DNA of 64,000 nt from JAAYYM01 sp964631375 (GTDB lineage Bacteria; Bacillota; Clostridia; Lachnospirales; Lachnospiraceae): positions 1 through 64,000 of the forward strand of contig CAZVYQ010000011.1 in assembly GCA_964631375.1 (NCBI GenBank), written 5' to 3'. The position numbers and the translations under genes are program-made. The notes under the pieces are model-generated. The model saw nothing but the letters and a program-made list of their open reading frames with translations, was not told the origin of the DNA and did no database searches. Each line of letters starts with the position of its first letter. The stretch's first letter is position 1. Of the stretch, positions 45,351-53,902 are shown one piece after another.

Positions 45351-46745
45351 TTGATAAAAGATAATCAGCGAATGTTTAATCGACTACATGTCGTGATTGA
45401 TGGAATCGTCATAGCGATATCCTACCTTCTTGCATGGTATCTGCAGTTTGAGATCTTTCACGGGGATAAAGGGCTTCCGGCTAGTACGTATTTTGGAGCA
45501 CTTTATTTTGTTGTTCCCGGATACTTGTTTTTGTATTATAAATTTGACCTATACAGCTCCAAGCGGGCATCAGGACGTAAAAGAGAATTGTTTAATATTG
45601 TGAAGGCCAATACTCTGGGACTAACGATGTTTATCGTGGTTTTGTATGTCATCAGACAGTCACATTTCTCTCGATTCATGTTCTTCTATTTCTGGTCGAT
45701 CAATGTTTTTACAGAGACTCTTGTCCGCAACATCATTCGTTATGTATTACGATACATCAGAAGACGGGGCTTTAACCTGAAATATGTCCTGTTGGTTGGT
45801 TATTCGAAGTCGGCAGAGGCGTATATCAACAGAATCCGTCTAAATCCCCAATGGGGTTATGTTGTCAGAGGTATTCTGGATGATCATATGGAAAGCGGCA
45901 CGATGTACAAGGGAGTCAAGGTACTGGGACGCATAGATAATCTGTTTGTCATACTGCCGGAGAATAAACTGGACGAGATCGCAATCACTCTGAGCCTGCA
46001 GGAATACAGCAGGTTGGAGGAGATCGTTGCACTGTGTGAGAAATCAGGTGTGCATACCAAGTTCATTCCGGATTATAACGGAGTAATACCGAACAGACCG
46101 TATACTGAGGACTTGCAGGGGCTTCCGATCATTAACATCCGTCATGTTCCGCTCAGCAACACGTGGAGTATGTTGGCCAAGAGGATGGTGGATATCGTCG
46201 GATCGATCTGCGGCATTATTGTGTTCTCACCGATTATGCTGATTGTGTCCATATTAATCAAACTGACATCGCAGGGGCCGATTATTTTTGCTCAGGAGCG
46301 TGTCGGATTACACAACAAGCCCTATCAGATGTATAAGTTTCGAACCATGTTTCTTCAGAGTGAGGCGATAGAAGAAAAAGCCTGGACAGTCAAAAATGAT
46401 CCACGTGTCACAAAGGTTGGCAGGATCCTGCGACGGACAAGCATGGATGAATTGCCTCAGTTGTTTAATATTTTAGCAGGTAAGATGAGTCTGGTAGGTC
46501 CGAGGCCTGAAAGACCGTATTTTGTTGAACAGTTCAAGGAGGAGATTCCACGTTATATGATCAAGCATCAGGTCAGACCAGGTCTGACAGGCTGGGCACA
46601 GATCAACGGGCTACGCGGAGATACCTCTATTGAAAAAAGAGTCGAATATGATTTATACTATATAGAGCATTGGACAATGGGATTAGATATTAAGATTATG
46701 TTTTTAACCATATTCCGTGGTTTCATTAATAAAAACGCATATTGA
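45351..46745 (+). CDS. polyprenyl-phosphate hexose-1-phosphate transferase (WbaP/WcaJ type)
   Basis: About 464 residues. Four to five N-terminal membrane segments, a central nucleotide-binding-like region, then the bacterial sugar transferase domain from about residue 275: KRMVDIVGSICGIIVF, YKFRTM, RRTSMDELPQLFNILAGKMSLVGPRPE and GLTGWAQI. It transfers a sugar-1-phosphate from a nucleotide sugar to undecaprenyl phosphate, starting lipid-linked glycan synthesis. TTG 45351 is preferred because AAAGGG lies eight bases before it; GTG 45342 falls inside that binding site. Confidence 0.93.
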   Translation: MIKDNQRMFNRLHVVIDGIVIAISYLLAWYLQFEIFHGDKGLPASTYFGALYFVVPGYLFLYYKFDLYSSKRASGRKRELFNIVKANTLGLTMFIVVLYVIRQSHFSRFMFFYFWSINVFTETLVRNIIRYVLRYIRRRGFNLKYVLLVGYSKSAEAYINRIRLNPQWGYVVRGILDDHMESGTMYKGVKVLGRIDNLFVILPENKLDEIAITLSLQEYSRLEEIVALCEKSGVHTKFIPDYNGVIPNRPYTEDLQGLPIINIRHVPLSNTWSMLAKRMVDIVGSICGIIVFSPIMLIVSILIKLTSQGPIIFAQERVGLHNKPYQMYKFRTMFLQSEAIEEKAWTVKNDPRVTKVGRILRRTSMDELPQLFNILAGKMSLVGPRPERPYFVEQFKEEIPRYMIKHQVRPGLTGWAQINGLRGDTSIEKRVEYDLYYIEHWTMGLDIKIMFLTIFRGFINKNAY

Positions 46746-46763
46746 TTGAGAGGAATTTTTGAA

Positions 46764-47891
46764 ATGTCAGATTACAGGAGAGAATCAGGTTACAGGGACG
46801 AGGAACCAAGGCGAAGAAGCGGCAGTTCGAAGAGTAAACGTGCCAGAGCGAAGGCTAAGCGAAGAAAACGAATTCTGCTGTTTGTACTGGAGTTTTTTGT
46901 ACTTGCGGTTATGATCGGCGTACTGGTTATCGTACAGAAAATGGATAAGATCGAAAAAGTTGAGATCAATGAAAATGACATCGAGATTAATGAGGAGGTA
47001 GCAGAGAAGGAATCCCTGAAGGGATACAAGAATATCGCATTATTTGGTGTTGATGTCAGCGAGAACCATAACCTCGGGAAGGGTGCCAGAACAGATACCA
47101 TTATGATCCTCAGTTTGAATGAGGATACAGGAGATGCAAGACTGGCTTCTGTTTATCGAGATACTTATCTGAATGTCGGAAATGATTCATATAACAAAGC
47201 AAATTCAGCATACAGCAAGGGCGGACCGGAACAGGCATTGAACATGCTGAATACAAATCTTGACCTGAATATTACGGACTATGTGACGATCGATTTCAGA
47301 GCATTGACAGATACCATCAATGCGTTGGGCGGTATCGAGGTTGATGTTCAGGAGGAGGAGATCGTCCATCTGAACAACTATCAGATCGGGACACAGGAAG
47401 TAACCGGCGGTGAAATTGTACAGGTTACGCAGCCGGGTCTTCAGACTCTGAATGGATTACAGGCTACATCCTACTGCCGTATTCGCTACACTGCAGGTGA
47501 TGATTTCAGACGTACGGAACGTCAGAGAGATGTGTTGAAGAAGGTAGCTGAGAAAGCCAAGAAGTCCGATCTCGGAACGATCAATCAGATTATCAATGAT
47601 GTTTTTCCGAAGATCTCCACCAGCTTTACCAATACAGAAATGTTGGGATATGCAGCTAATTTTATGAATTACAATCTGGTTGATACACTCGGATTCCCGG
47701 TTGCAAAGGAAACCGGCAGCATCGGAAAAAAAGGAAGCTGCGTTGTACCGACTGATTTGAAGGAAAATGTAATGGTACTGCATGGATTCCTGTTTGATAT
47801 CGATCCGACGACTTATACACCATCGGACATGGTAGTTCAAATCAGTGATCATATTAAGAGCGATACGTCTTCTTATATCAGCTCTAAATAG
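46764..47891 (+). CDS. LytR-CpsA-Psr (LCP) family wall-polymer ligase
   Basis: 375 residues. A basic cytoplasmic tail, one membrane segment (ILLFVLEFFVLAVMIGVLVIV), then an extracellular LCP domain with RTDTIMILSL, SVYRDTY and the YCRIRYT...DFRRTERQRDVL block of conserved Arg residues that bind the pyrophosphate lipid. LCP enzymes move polymers from undecaprenyl pyrophosphate onto peptidoglycan. The position directly after the initiating transferase fits that job for the polymer made here. ATG 46764 follows AGAGGAA. Confidence 0.93.
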   Translation: MSDYRRESGYRDEEPRRRSGSSKSKRARAKAKRRKRILLFVLEFFVLAVMIGVLVIVQKMDKIEKVEINENDIEINEEVAEKESLKGYKNIALFGVDVSENHNLGKGARTDTIMILSLNEDTGDARLASVYRDTYLNVGNDSYNKANSAYSKGGPEQALNMLNTNLDLNITDYVTIDFRALTDTINALGGIEVDVQEEEIVHLNNYQIGTQEVTGGEIVQVTQPGLQTLNGLQATSYCRIRYTAGDDFRRTERQRDVLKKVAEKAKKSDLGTINQIINDVFPKISTSFTNTEMLGYAANFMNYNLVDTLGFPVAKETGSIGKKGSCVVPTDLKENVMVLHGFLFDIDPTTYTPSDMVVQISDHIKSDTSSYISSK

Positions 47892-47923
47892 ACAATGCAG
47901 AACCGGCAGACAGGTGACAGAAT

Positions 47924-48859
47924 TTGAAGATTGATGTATGTATACCGACTTATAAACCGGATCAGAAATTTTTACTGCTGTTAGACCGATTGAATCAGCA
48001 GAGCAGACCTGTGAACAAGATTATTCTGTATAATACAGAAGAAAAGTACTTTGAAGGTCTGGTGATCGGAACCGGATTTTATGATCGTTATAAAAATATT
48101 GAGGTACACCATATTTCGGCCCATGAGTTTGATCATGGGCACACTCGTAATGAGTTACGCAGACATTCTGATGCGGATATCCTGATTTTTATGACACAGG
48201 ATGCAGTTCCGGCAGATGCGTATTTGATTGAACGATTAATTGAACCGTTGCTCTTGGGAGCGGCAGATGTATCTTATGCCCGTCAGCTTCCGGAGCAAGA
48301 TGCGGGACTCTCAGAGAAGTTTTCCAGATATTTCAATTATCCGCCAACAGACCGGATCAAGTCTCTGGAAGATTTACCACAGTTGGGAATCAAGACATTC
48401 TTTTGCTCCAATGCCTGTACGGCATATAAAAAAGAGACATTTGAACAGTTTGGCGAGTTTATCAATCATACGATATTCAATGAGGATATGATATTTGCAG
48501 CAGGTGTAGTCAAGGGAGGCGGAAAGATTGCATATGCTTCACAGGCCTGCGTGATCCATTCACATCAGTACACGAACAGACAGCAATTTAGAAGGAATTT
48601 TGATCTAGCGGTATCACAGGCTAAACACCCGGAAGTGTTTGAGGGGATTTCCTCCGAATCGGAGGGGATCAGGTATGTGAGGGCCGCTTATGCTTTTTTT
48701 AGGGAACACAATCACAGAAGAGAAATCGTACCGTTTATCATCTCATGTGGATATCGTTATCTGGGATACCGTACGGGAAAGCATTATAAAAAGTTATCCA
48801 GAAAGAGGATCATGAACTATACAATGAACCGAGAATTTTGGAATGGAAGAGGTGCATAA
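47924..48859 (+). CDS. GT2 rhamnosyltransferase-like protein
   Basis: 311 residues. CIPTYKPDQKF at the N-terminus, the FDHGHTRNELR block and LIFMTQDAVPAD are hallmarks of rhamnosyltransferase-type GT2 enzymes in wall rhamnan loci; FNEDMIFA gives the late acidic motif. TTG 47924 follows AGGTGA at 47912-47917. A candidate for priming the first rhamnose on the lipid-linked acceptor. Confidence 0.87.
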   Translation: MKIDVCIPTYKPDQKFLLLLDRLNQQSRPVNKIILYNTEEKYFEGLVIGTGFYDRYKNIEVHHISAHEFDHGHTRNELRRHSDADILIFMTQDAVPADAYLIERLIEPLLLGAADVSYARQLPEQDAGLSEKFSRYFNYPPTDRIKSLEDLPQLGIKTFFCSNACTAYKKETFEQFGEFINHTIFNEDMIFAAGVVKGGGKIAYASQACVIHSHQYTNRQQFRRNFDLAVSQAKHPEVFEGISSESEGIRYVRAAYAFFREHNHRREIVPFIISCGYRYLGYRTGKHYKKLSRKRIMNYTMNREFWNGRGA

Positions 48860-48861
48860 TT

Positions 48862-50688
48862 ATGTGTGGAATTGTAGGATATATTGGAAAGAGCCAAGCG
48901 GCTCCGATATTATTGGACGGATTATCAAAACTGGAATACAGAGGCTATGACTCGGCAGGAATTGCGATTTATAACGGACAGGAGATCAAAATGGTAAAGG
49001 CCATGGGTCGTCTGAAGGTGCTGGAGGAGCTGACACACGGTGGGGAGACACTGCCGGGTACCGTCGGTATCGGACATACCAGATGGGCAACACACGGACA
49101 GCCGTCTGATCTGAATTCGCATCCGCATTTTAATACCTCAGGCACCATTGCAGTGGTTCATAACGGTATCATCGAGAACTATCTCGCTCTAAAGGAGAAA
49201 TTAAGTAAAAAGGGATATGTATTTAAATCAGAAACCGATACAGAGGTCGTAGCACATCTCATCGACTACTATTATAATGGCAATCCATTGGAAGCAATCA
49301 CAAAGGTCATGCATCGTGTGGAGGGTTCCTATGCGTTGGGAATCCTGTTTTCGGAGCATCCGGATCAGATCTTCGCAGTACGTAAGGATAGTCCTTTGAT
49401 TGTCGGGAAAAGTGAGGATGGGTGTTTTATTGCCTCGGATGTCCCTGCAGTTTTGAAATATACAAGGGATGTTTATTTTATCAATAACCAGGAGGTTGTC
49501 AGATTACGTGCAGATCATATGCATTTCTATTCAGTAGATGAGGAGGAGATCCAAAAGGAATCCGTCCGAATTGAATGGGATGCCGATGCAGCTGAAAAGG
49601 GCGGTTATGAGCATTTTATGCTGAAGGAGATGTATGAACAGCCCAAAACCATCAGAGATACACTAAGTCCAAGGATCAAAGACGGTGAGATTGTGATCGA
49701 GGAACTTGGTATGACGGATGAGGATATCCAGGGGGTTGACAGAATTCATATCGTAGCATGCGGTTCCGCATATCATGCAGGTGTAGTCGGGAAGTATGTG
49801 ATCGAGGGATTGGCAAGAATTCCGGTAGAGGTGGATCTGGCATCTGAATTCAGATATCGTAACCCGATTTTAGGCGAGCATTGTATGGTCGTCGTCATCA
49901 GTCAGTCTGGTGAGACGGCAGATACGCTGGCGGCTCTTCGTCAGGCTCAAAAGGAAGGCTGCAAGGTACTTGGAATCGTAAACGTAGTAGGCTCCTCTAT
50001 TGCAAGAGAGGCAGATAATGTCATGTATACATGGGCAGGACCGGAGATAGCGGTTGCCACGACAAAAGCATATTCAGCACAGCTGATTGCCTTGTATTTA
50101 CTTTCCATGAAATTTGCATTAGTACGCGGAAAACTCGAGCAGTCTAAATATGAGCGGATGTTGTTGGATCTGGAGAAATTACCGGAGCAGATCGAAATGC
50201 TGCTTTCTAATAAAGGGAGAATTCAGAGATTTGCCAATCGTTATATTGGTGCTAAGGATATTTTCTTTATTGGCAGAGGAATTGATTATGCGATTTCACT
50301 GGAGGCTTCACTAAAGCTAAAGGAAATCTCCTATATTCATTCGGAAGCATATGCCGCCGGTGAACTGAAGCATGGGACGATATCACTGATCGAGGAAGGA
50401 ACTCTGGTCGCAGCAGTATTGACGCAGGAAGATCTGTATAAAAAAACAACGAGCAATATGGTTGAAGTCAAGAGCAGAGGAGCTTTTTTACTTGCAGTCA
50501 CCAATGAAGGACACAATGACATTGAAGAGACAGCTGATTATGTGATTTATATACCACAGACCAATCCTTATTTTGTGACATCACTTGCAGTGATTCCGTT
50601 GCAACTGTTTGCATATTATGTATCTGTGGGCAAGGGCTGCGATGTAGATAAACCGAGAAATTTGGCAAAATCAGTTACTGTCGAGTGA
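48862..50688 (+). CDS. glmS: glutamine--fructose-6-phosphate aminotransferase
   Basis: 608 residues, normal for GlmS. The start at 48862 places the catalytic Cys at residue 2 (MCGIVGYIG); the longer frame from 48838 would bury it. An N-terminal glutamine amidotransferase domain (GHTRWATHG) and two SIS isomerase domains (VISQSGETADT; GRGIDYAISLEASLKLKEISY) are present, and the end reads NLAKSVTVE. It makes glucosamine-6-phosphate for peptidoglycan and amino sugars. It lies only two bases behind a GT2 gene, so there is no space for a glmS ribozyme. Confidence 0.97.
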   Translation: MCGIVGYIGKSQAAPILLDGLSKLEYRGYDSAGIAIYNGQEIKMVKAMGRLKVLEELTHGGETLPGTVGIGHTRWATHGQPSDLNSHPHFNTSGTIAVVHNGIIENYLALKEKLSKKGYVFKSETDTEVVAHLIDYYYNGNPLEAITKVMHRVEGSYALGILFSEHPDQIFAVRKDSPLIVGKSEDGCFIASDVPAVLKYTRDVYFINNQEVVRLRADHMHFYSVDEEEIQKESVRIEWDADAAEKGGYEHFMLKEMYEQPKTIRDTLSPRIKDGEIVIEELGMTDEDIQGVDRIHIVACGSAYHAGVVGKYVIEGLARIPVEVDLASEFRYRNPILGEHCMVVVISQSGETADTLAALRQAQKEGCKVLGIVNVVGSSIAREADNVMYTWAGPEIAVATTKAYSAQLIALYLLSMKFALVRGKLEQSKYERMLLDLEKLPEQIEMLLSNKGRIQRFANRYIGAKDIFFIGRGIDYAISLEASLKLKEISYIHSEAYAAGELKHGTISLIEEGTLVAAVLTQEDLYKKTTSNMVEVKSRGAFLLAVTNEGHNDIEETADYVIYIPQTNPYFVTSLAVIPLQLFAYYVSVGKGCDVDKPRNLAKSVTVE

Positions 50689-50822
50689 TATGATTCAAAC
50701 TTTTTTAAACAATAAAACACATTTCGAACACACATGATTTGTATGATGTTACTATTCAGAACAGAAAAATTGAAGGATGTTCTGAGTGGAAACGATAGCA
50801 TAATAGGAAGGAGTTGTTCAAA

Positions 50823-52208
50823 ATGTATGAAGATAACAACAATCTAGGTTACACAGGCAGCACAAATATGAATAATACGAACGCAGGAAGCAGTGCTTAC
50901 TCAGGCGGATATTCCTCGTATGAAATATCATCCGGTAAGCCAAAAGAGCAGCAGAAAAAGAAATCTGCAGGATTCTTTAAAAAAGCACTGATCTGTACAG
51001 CACTGGGACTGATCTTTGGAGGCTTTGGAGCACTGGGATTCTTTGCCGTGAATCTGGCAACAGGAACTTTGGCTACCGGCACCAATGAAGTTGCTCAGAC
51101 ACAGGAAAAGATCACGACTACGACAACTGCACCCGAGACAAAGGATGTTGCAGTGAAAGAGGACGACAAGGAAGTGGCCAATACACTTGAAAGTGCAGAG
51201 GTTACGGTTGAGGCAATGGATGTAACAGATGTAGTCAATGAGGTTATGCCGTCAGTTGTTTCGATTGTCAACAAGTCTACACAGGAAGCTATGACATTTT
51301 TTGGCCAGGTACAGGAATATGAGGCAGAGTCCAGTGGTTCCGGAATTATTGTCGGTGAAAGTGATTCGGAGATCCTGATCGCAACCAATAACCACGTGGC
51401 AGATGCTGCAGATACGCTGTCCATCCAGTTCATTGACGGAACTACGGCAGAGGCAAAGCTTAAGGGAGCAGATTCTGATGTGGATCTTGCAGTTGTAGCA
51501 GTATCACTGGAGGATATTGAGCAGGATACAATGGATGCCATCCGCGTAGCAACATTAGGTGATTCCTCAGCACTTCAGGTAGGAGAACCTGCGATTGCAA
51601 TCGGTAATGCACTCGGTTATGGTCAATCAGTTACCACCGGTGTAATCAGTGCACTTGATCGAGAGATCACGATTGACGATATTACAAGAAAATTGATACA
51701 GACCGATGCAGCAATTAATCCGGGCAACTCAGGCGGAGCCCTTTTGAATATGAATGGCGAGGTCATCGGGATTAACTCTGCAAAATTCTCTTCCAGTATG
51801 GTAGAGGGTATGGGTTATGCCATTCCGGTTTCCGATGCAAGACCAATCATAGATGAATTGATGAATCGTGCAATTCGTGAAAAGGTTTCGTTTGGTGAAG
51901 AATCTTACCTTGGTATTTCAGGCGTGGATGTAACAGAGGATGTTGCACAGACCTACTCTATGCCAATCGGTATCTATGTAGCACAGGCATTAGAGGGAAC
52001 AGCCGCTGAATCAGCAGGACTGAAAAAGGGCGATGTGATCACAAAATTTGACGGTCAAAAGGTGACATCAATGGCCGATTTACAGGATGTATTGTCCTAT
52101 TATCCGGCAGGAACGACAATCGATATCGTGATTCAGCGTATGGATGGAGACGAATATAAAGAACAGACTGTCAGTGTTACACTGGGCAGTAAAGCAGAAC
52201 AGCAGTAA
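50823..52208 (+). CDS. htrA: HtrA/DegP-type membrane-anchored serine protease with PDZ domain
   Basis: 461 residues. A low-complexity cytoplasmic tail, a membrane segment near residue 55-80 (ALGLIFGGFGALGFFAVNLA), a Thr/Glu-rich linker, then a trypsin-like domain with His191 (NNHVAD), Asp221 (VDLAVV) and Ser303 (NPGNSGGAL), and one C-terminal PDZ domain. It degrades or refolds misfolded exported proteins at the wall face. AAGGAG at 50808-50813 supports ATG 50823. The 134 bases before it hold a 6-bp inverted repeat CAGAAC/GTTCTG and no convincing promoter. Confidence 0.94.
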   Translation: MYEDNNNLGYTGSTNMNNTNAGSSAYSGGYSSYEISSGKPKEQQKKKSAGFFKKALICTALGLIFGGFGALGFFAVNLATGTLATGTNEVAQTQEKITTTTTAPETKDVAVKEDDKEVANTLESAEVTVEAMDVTDVVNEVMPSVVSIVNKSTQEAMTFFGQVQEYEAESSGSGIIVGESDSEILIATNNHVADAADTLSIQFIDGTTAEAKLKGADSDVDLAVVAVSLEDIEQDTMDAIRVATLGDSSALQVGEPAIAIGNALGYGQSVTTGVISALDREITIDDITRKLIQTDAAINPGNSGGALLNMNGEVIGINSAKFSSSMVEGMGYAIPVSDARPIIDELMNRAIREKVSFGEESYLGISGVDVTEDVAQTYSMPIGIYVAQALEGTAAESAGLKKGDVITKFDGQKVTSMADLQDVLSYYPAGTTIDIVIQRMDGDEYKEQTVSVTLGSKAEQQ

Positions 52209-52228
52209 ACTGAAAACGGAGGGAATTT

Positions 52229-53845
52229 ATGTCCACGGACAACAGAGATATGGAAGATGTATTAACAGATGGTCAGACAGAAGACAGCGATTATGAAGAT
52301 ATTTGCTATCTCTGTCACCGCACGGAGAGAACGGCAGGAAAAATGTTTAAGTTGCCGAATGGTATATCGATCTGTGCCGACTGTATGCATAAAACAATGG
52401 ATACAATGAGTCAGATGGATTATCAGAATATTCTCAAGGATATTGATTTTGGTCAGCCGCTGACGCAAAATGTACCAAAGGAAGTAATTCAGGAGCCTGC
52501 AGAGCCAAAGAAGGAACAACAGGAATCAGAGAAGCCGGATGAAGAGACGGGTAAAAAGGAACAGACTACAGGTTATACAAGGATTCCTAATATCAGCTTC
52601 CTAAATCTTTCAGATCTCCAGAGTATGATGGGCAATCCTAATCGTCAGAAGGTTAAGAAAAAGAAGGAACAGCCACAGGGAGAAAAACCGGAACCGATCA
52701 TTGATATTAAAAATATCGTTCAGCCACATAAGATCAAGGAACATCTAGATGAATATATCATCGGTCAGGAATATGCAAAAAAAGTTATCTCTGTAGCGAT
52801 TTACAATCATTATAAAAGAGTTGCAGCTGAAACGATGAAGGACTTTCCGTTTGAAGACAGACTGAAGGATGTGGCAATCCAGAAATCCAATATGCTGATG
52901 ATCGGGCCAACAGGCTGTGGAAAGACATACCTTGTGAAGACATTGGCAAAGCTCTTGGATGTACCGCTTGCCATTGCAGATGCAACCTCTCTGACTGAAG
53001 CCGGATACATCGGTGATGACATTGAAAGTGTATTGTCAAAGCTTTTGGCAGCAGCCGACAATGACGTGGAAAGGGCAGAACAGGGTATCATTTTTATCGA
53101 TGAGATCGATAAGCTTGCAAAGAAAAAGGATACTCATTCTAGAGATGTCAGTGGAGAGAGTGTACAGCAGGGACTGCTGAAGCTACTCGAGGGAAGTGAG
53201 GTAGAGGTTCCCGTCGGTGCAAGCTCCAAAAATGCAATGGTTCCGACTACCACGATCGATACGACGAATATTTTATTTATATGTGGAGGAGCATTTCCGG
53301 ATCTGGATGAGGTCATTAAACAGAGACTGAGAAAGAAAACATCCATTGGCTTTGATGCAGAACTGAAGGATTCTCTGGATAAGAAAAAGGATATCCTGAA
53401 GGAAGTGGCAGTGGAGGATATCAAGAAGTTCGGAATGATTCCGGAGTTTGTGGGAAGACTGCCTGTCATTTTCACTCTCGAGGGACTGACCAAGGAAATG
53501 TTAGTGGAAATTCTGCGTGAACCAAAGGATGCGATACTCAAACAGTATCAGAAGCTATTGGCAATGGATGAGGTACAGCTGGAGTTCGAAGATGCTGCAC
53601 TTGAGGCAATTGCAGAGAAGGCGATGGAAAAGGAAACAGGAGCCAGAGCACTTCGAGCAATCATCGAGCAGTTTATGTTGGATATTATGTATGAGATTCC
53701 AAAGGATGACAGCATAGGACGTGTTACGATTACCAAGGATTATATCATGGGTACGGGAGGACCGGTCATAGACCTTCGTGGAGGAGACATCAGTTTTCGC
53801 GAAAGAGATATGTTGAAAGCAATCCCGCAGAGTGCAGGAATGTAG
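52229..53845 (+). CDS. clpX: ClpX-like AAA+ unfoldase with extended linker
   Basis: 538 residues versus about 420 for ordinary ClpX. A zinc-binding domain with Cys26, 29, 49 and 52 is followed by about 100 residues of charged, low-complexity linker. The AAA+ module has GPTGCGKT at about 226-233, pore loop GYIGDD, Walker B IIFIDEID at about 288-295 and an IGF loop (SIGF, about 373-376) used to dock on ClpP. It unfolds proteins for ClpP. ClpP is not adjacent, so this is probably a second, divergent ClpX. It is 20 bases behind htrA, suggesting a joint stress role. Confidence 0.88.
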   Translation: MSTDNRDMEDVLTDGQTEDSDYEDICYLCHRTERTAGKMFKLPNGISICADCMHKTMDTMSQMDYQNILKDIDFGQPLTQNVPKEVIQEPAEPKKEQQESEKPDEETGKKEQTTGYTRIPNISFLNLSDLQSMMGNPNRQKVKKKKEQPQGEKPEPIIDIKNIVQPHKIKEHLDEYIIGQEYAKKVISVAIYNHYKRVAAETMKDFPFEDRLKDVAIQKSNMLMIGPTGCGKTYLVKTLAKLLDVPLAIADATSLTEAGYIGDDIESVLSKLLAAADNDVERAEQGIIFIDEIDKLAKKKDTHSRDVSGESVQQGLLKLLEGSEVEVPVGASSKNAMVPTTTIDTTNILFICGGAFPDLDEVIKQRLRKKTSIGFDAELKDSLDKKKDILKEVAVEDIKKFGMIPEFVGRLPVIFTLEGLTKEMLVEILREPKDAILKQYQKLLAMDEVQLEFEDAALEAIAEKAMEKETGARALRAIIEQFMLDIMYEIPKDDSIGRVTITKDYIMGTGGPVIDLRGGDISFRERDMLKAIPQSAGM

Positions 53846-53859
53846 TAAAAAAATAATAG

Positions 53860-53902
53860 CCCCGGAATACAATATAGTAATGATTGTATTTCGGGGTTTT
53901 TT
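53860..53902 (+). terminator. strong Rho-independent terminator
   Basis: A 14-bp stem, CCCCGGAATACAAT (53860-53873) with ATTGTATTTCGGGG (53883-53896, one G-U pair), is followed by TTTTTT (53897-53902). It ends the htrA-clpX transcript. The last T directly touches the ATG of the next gene at 53903. Confidence 0.92.

Noticed and set aside
48700..48862. glmS ribozyme upstream of glmS
   Set aside because: The preceding GT2 gene ends two bases before the glmS start, leaving no leader, and no ribozyme-like core was recognised in the coding sequence.
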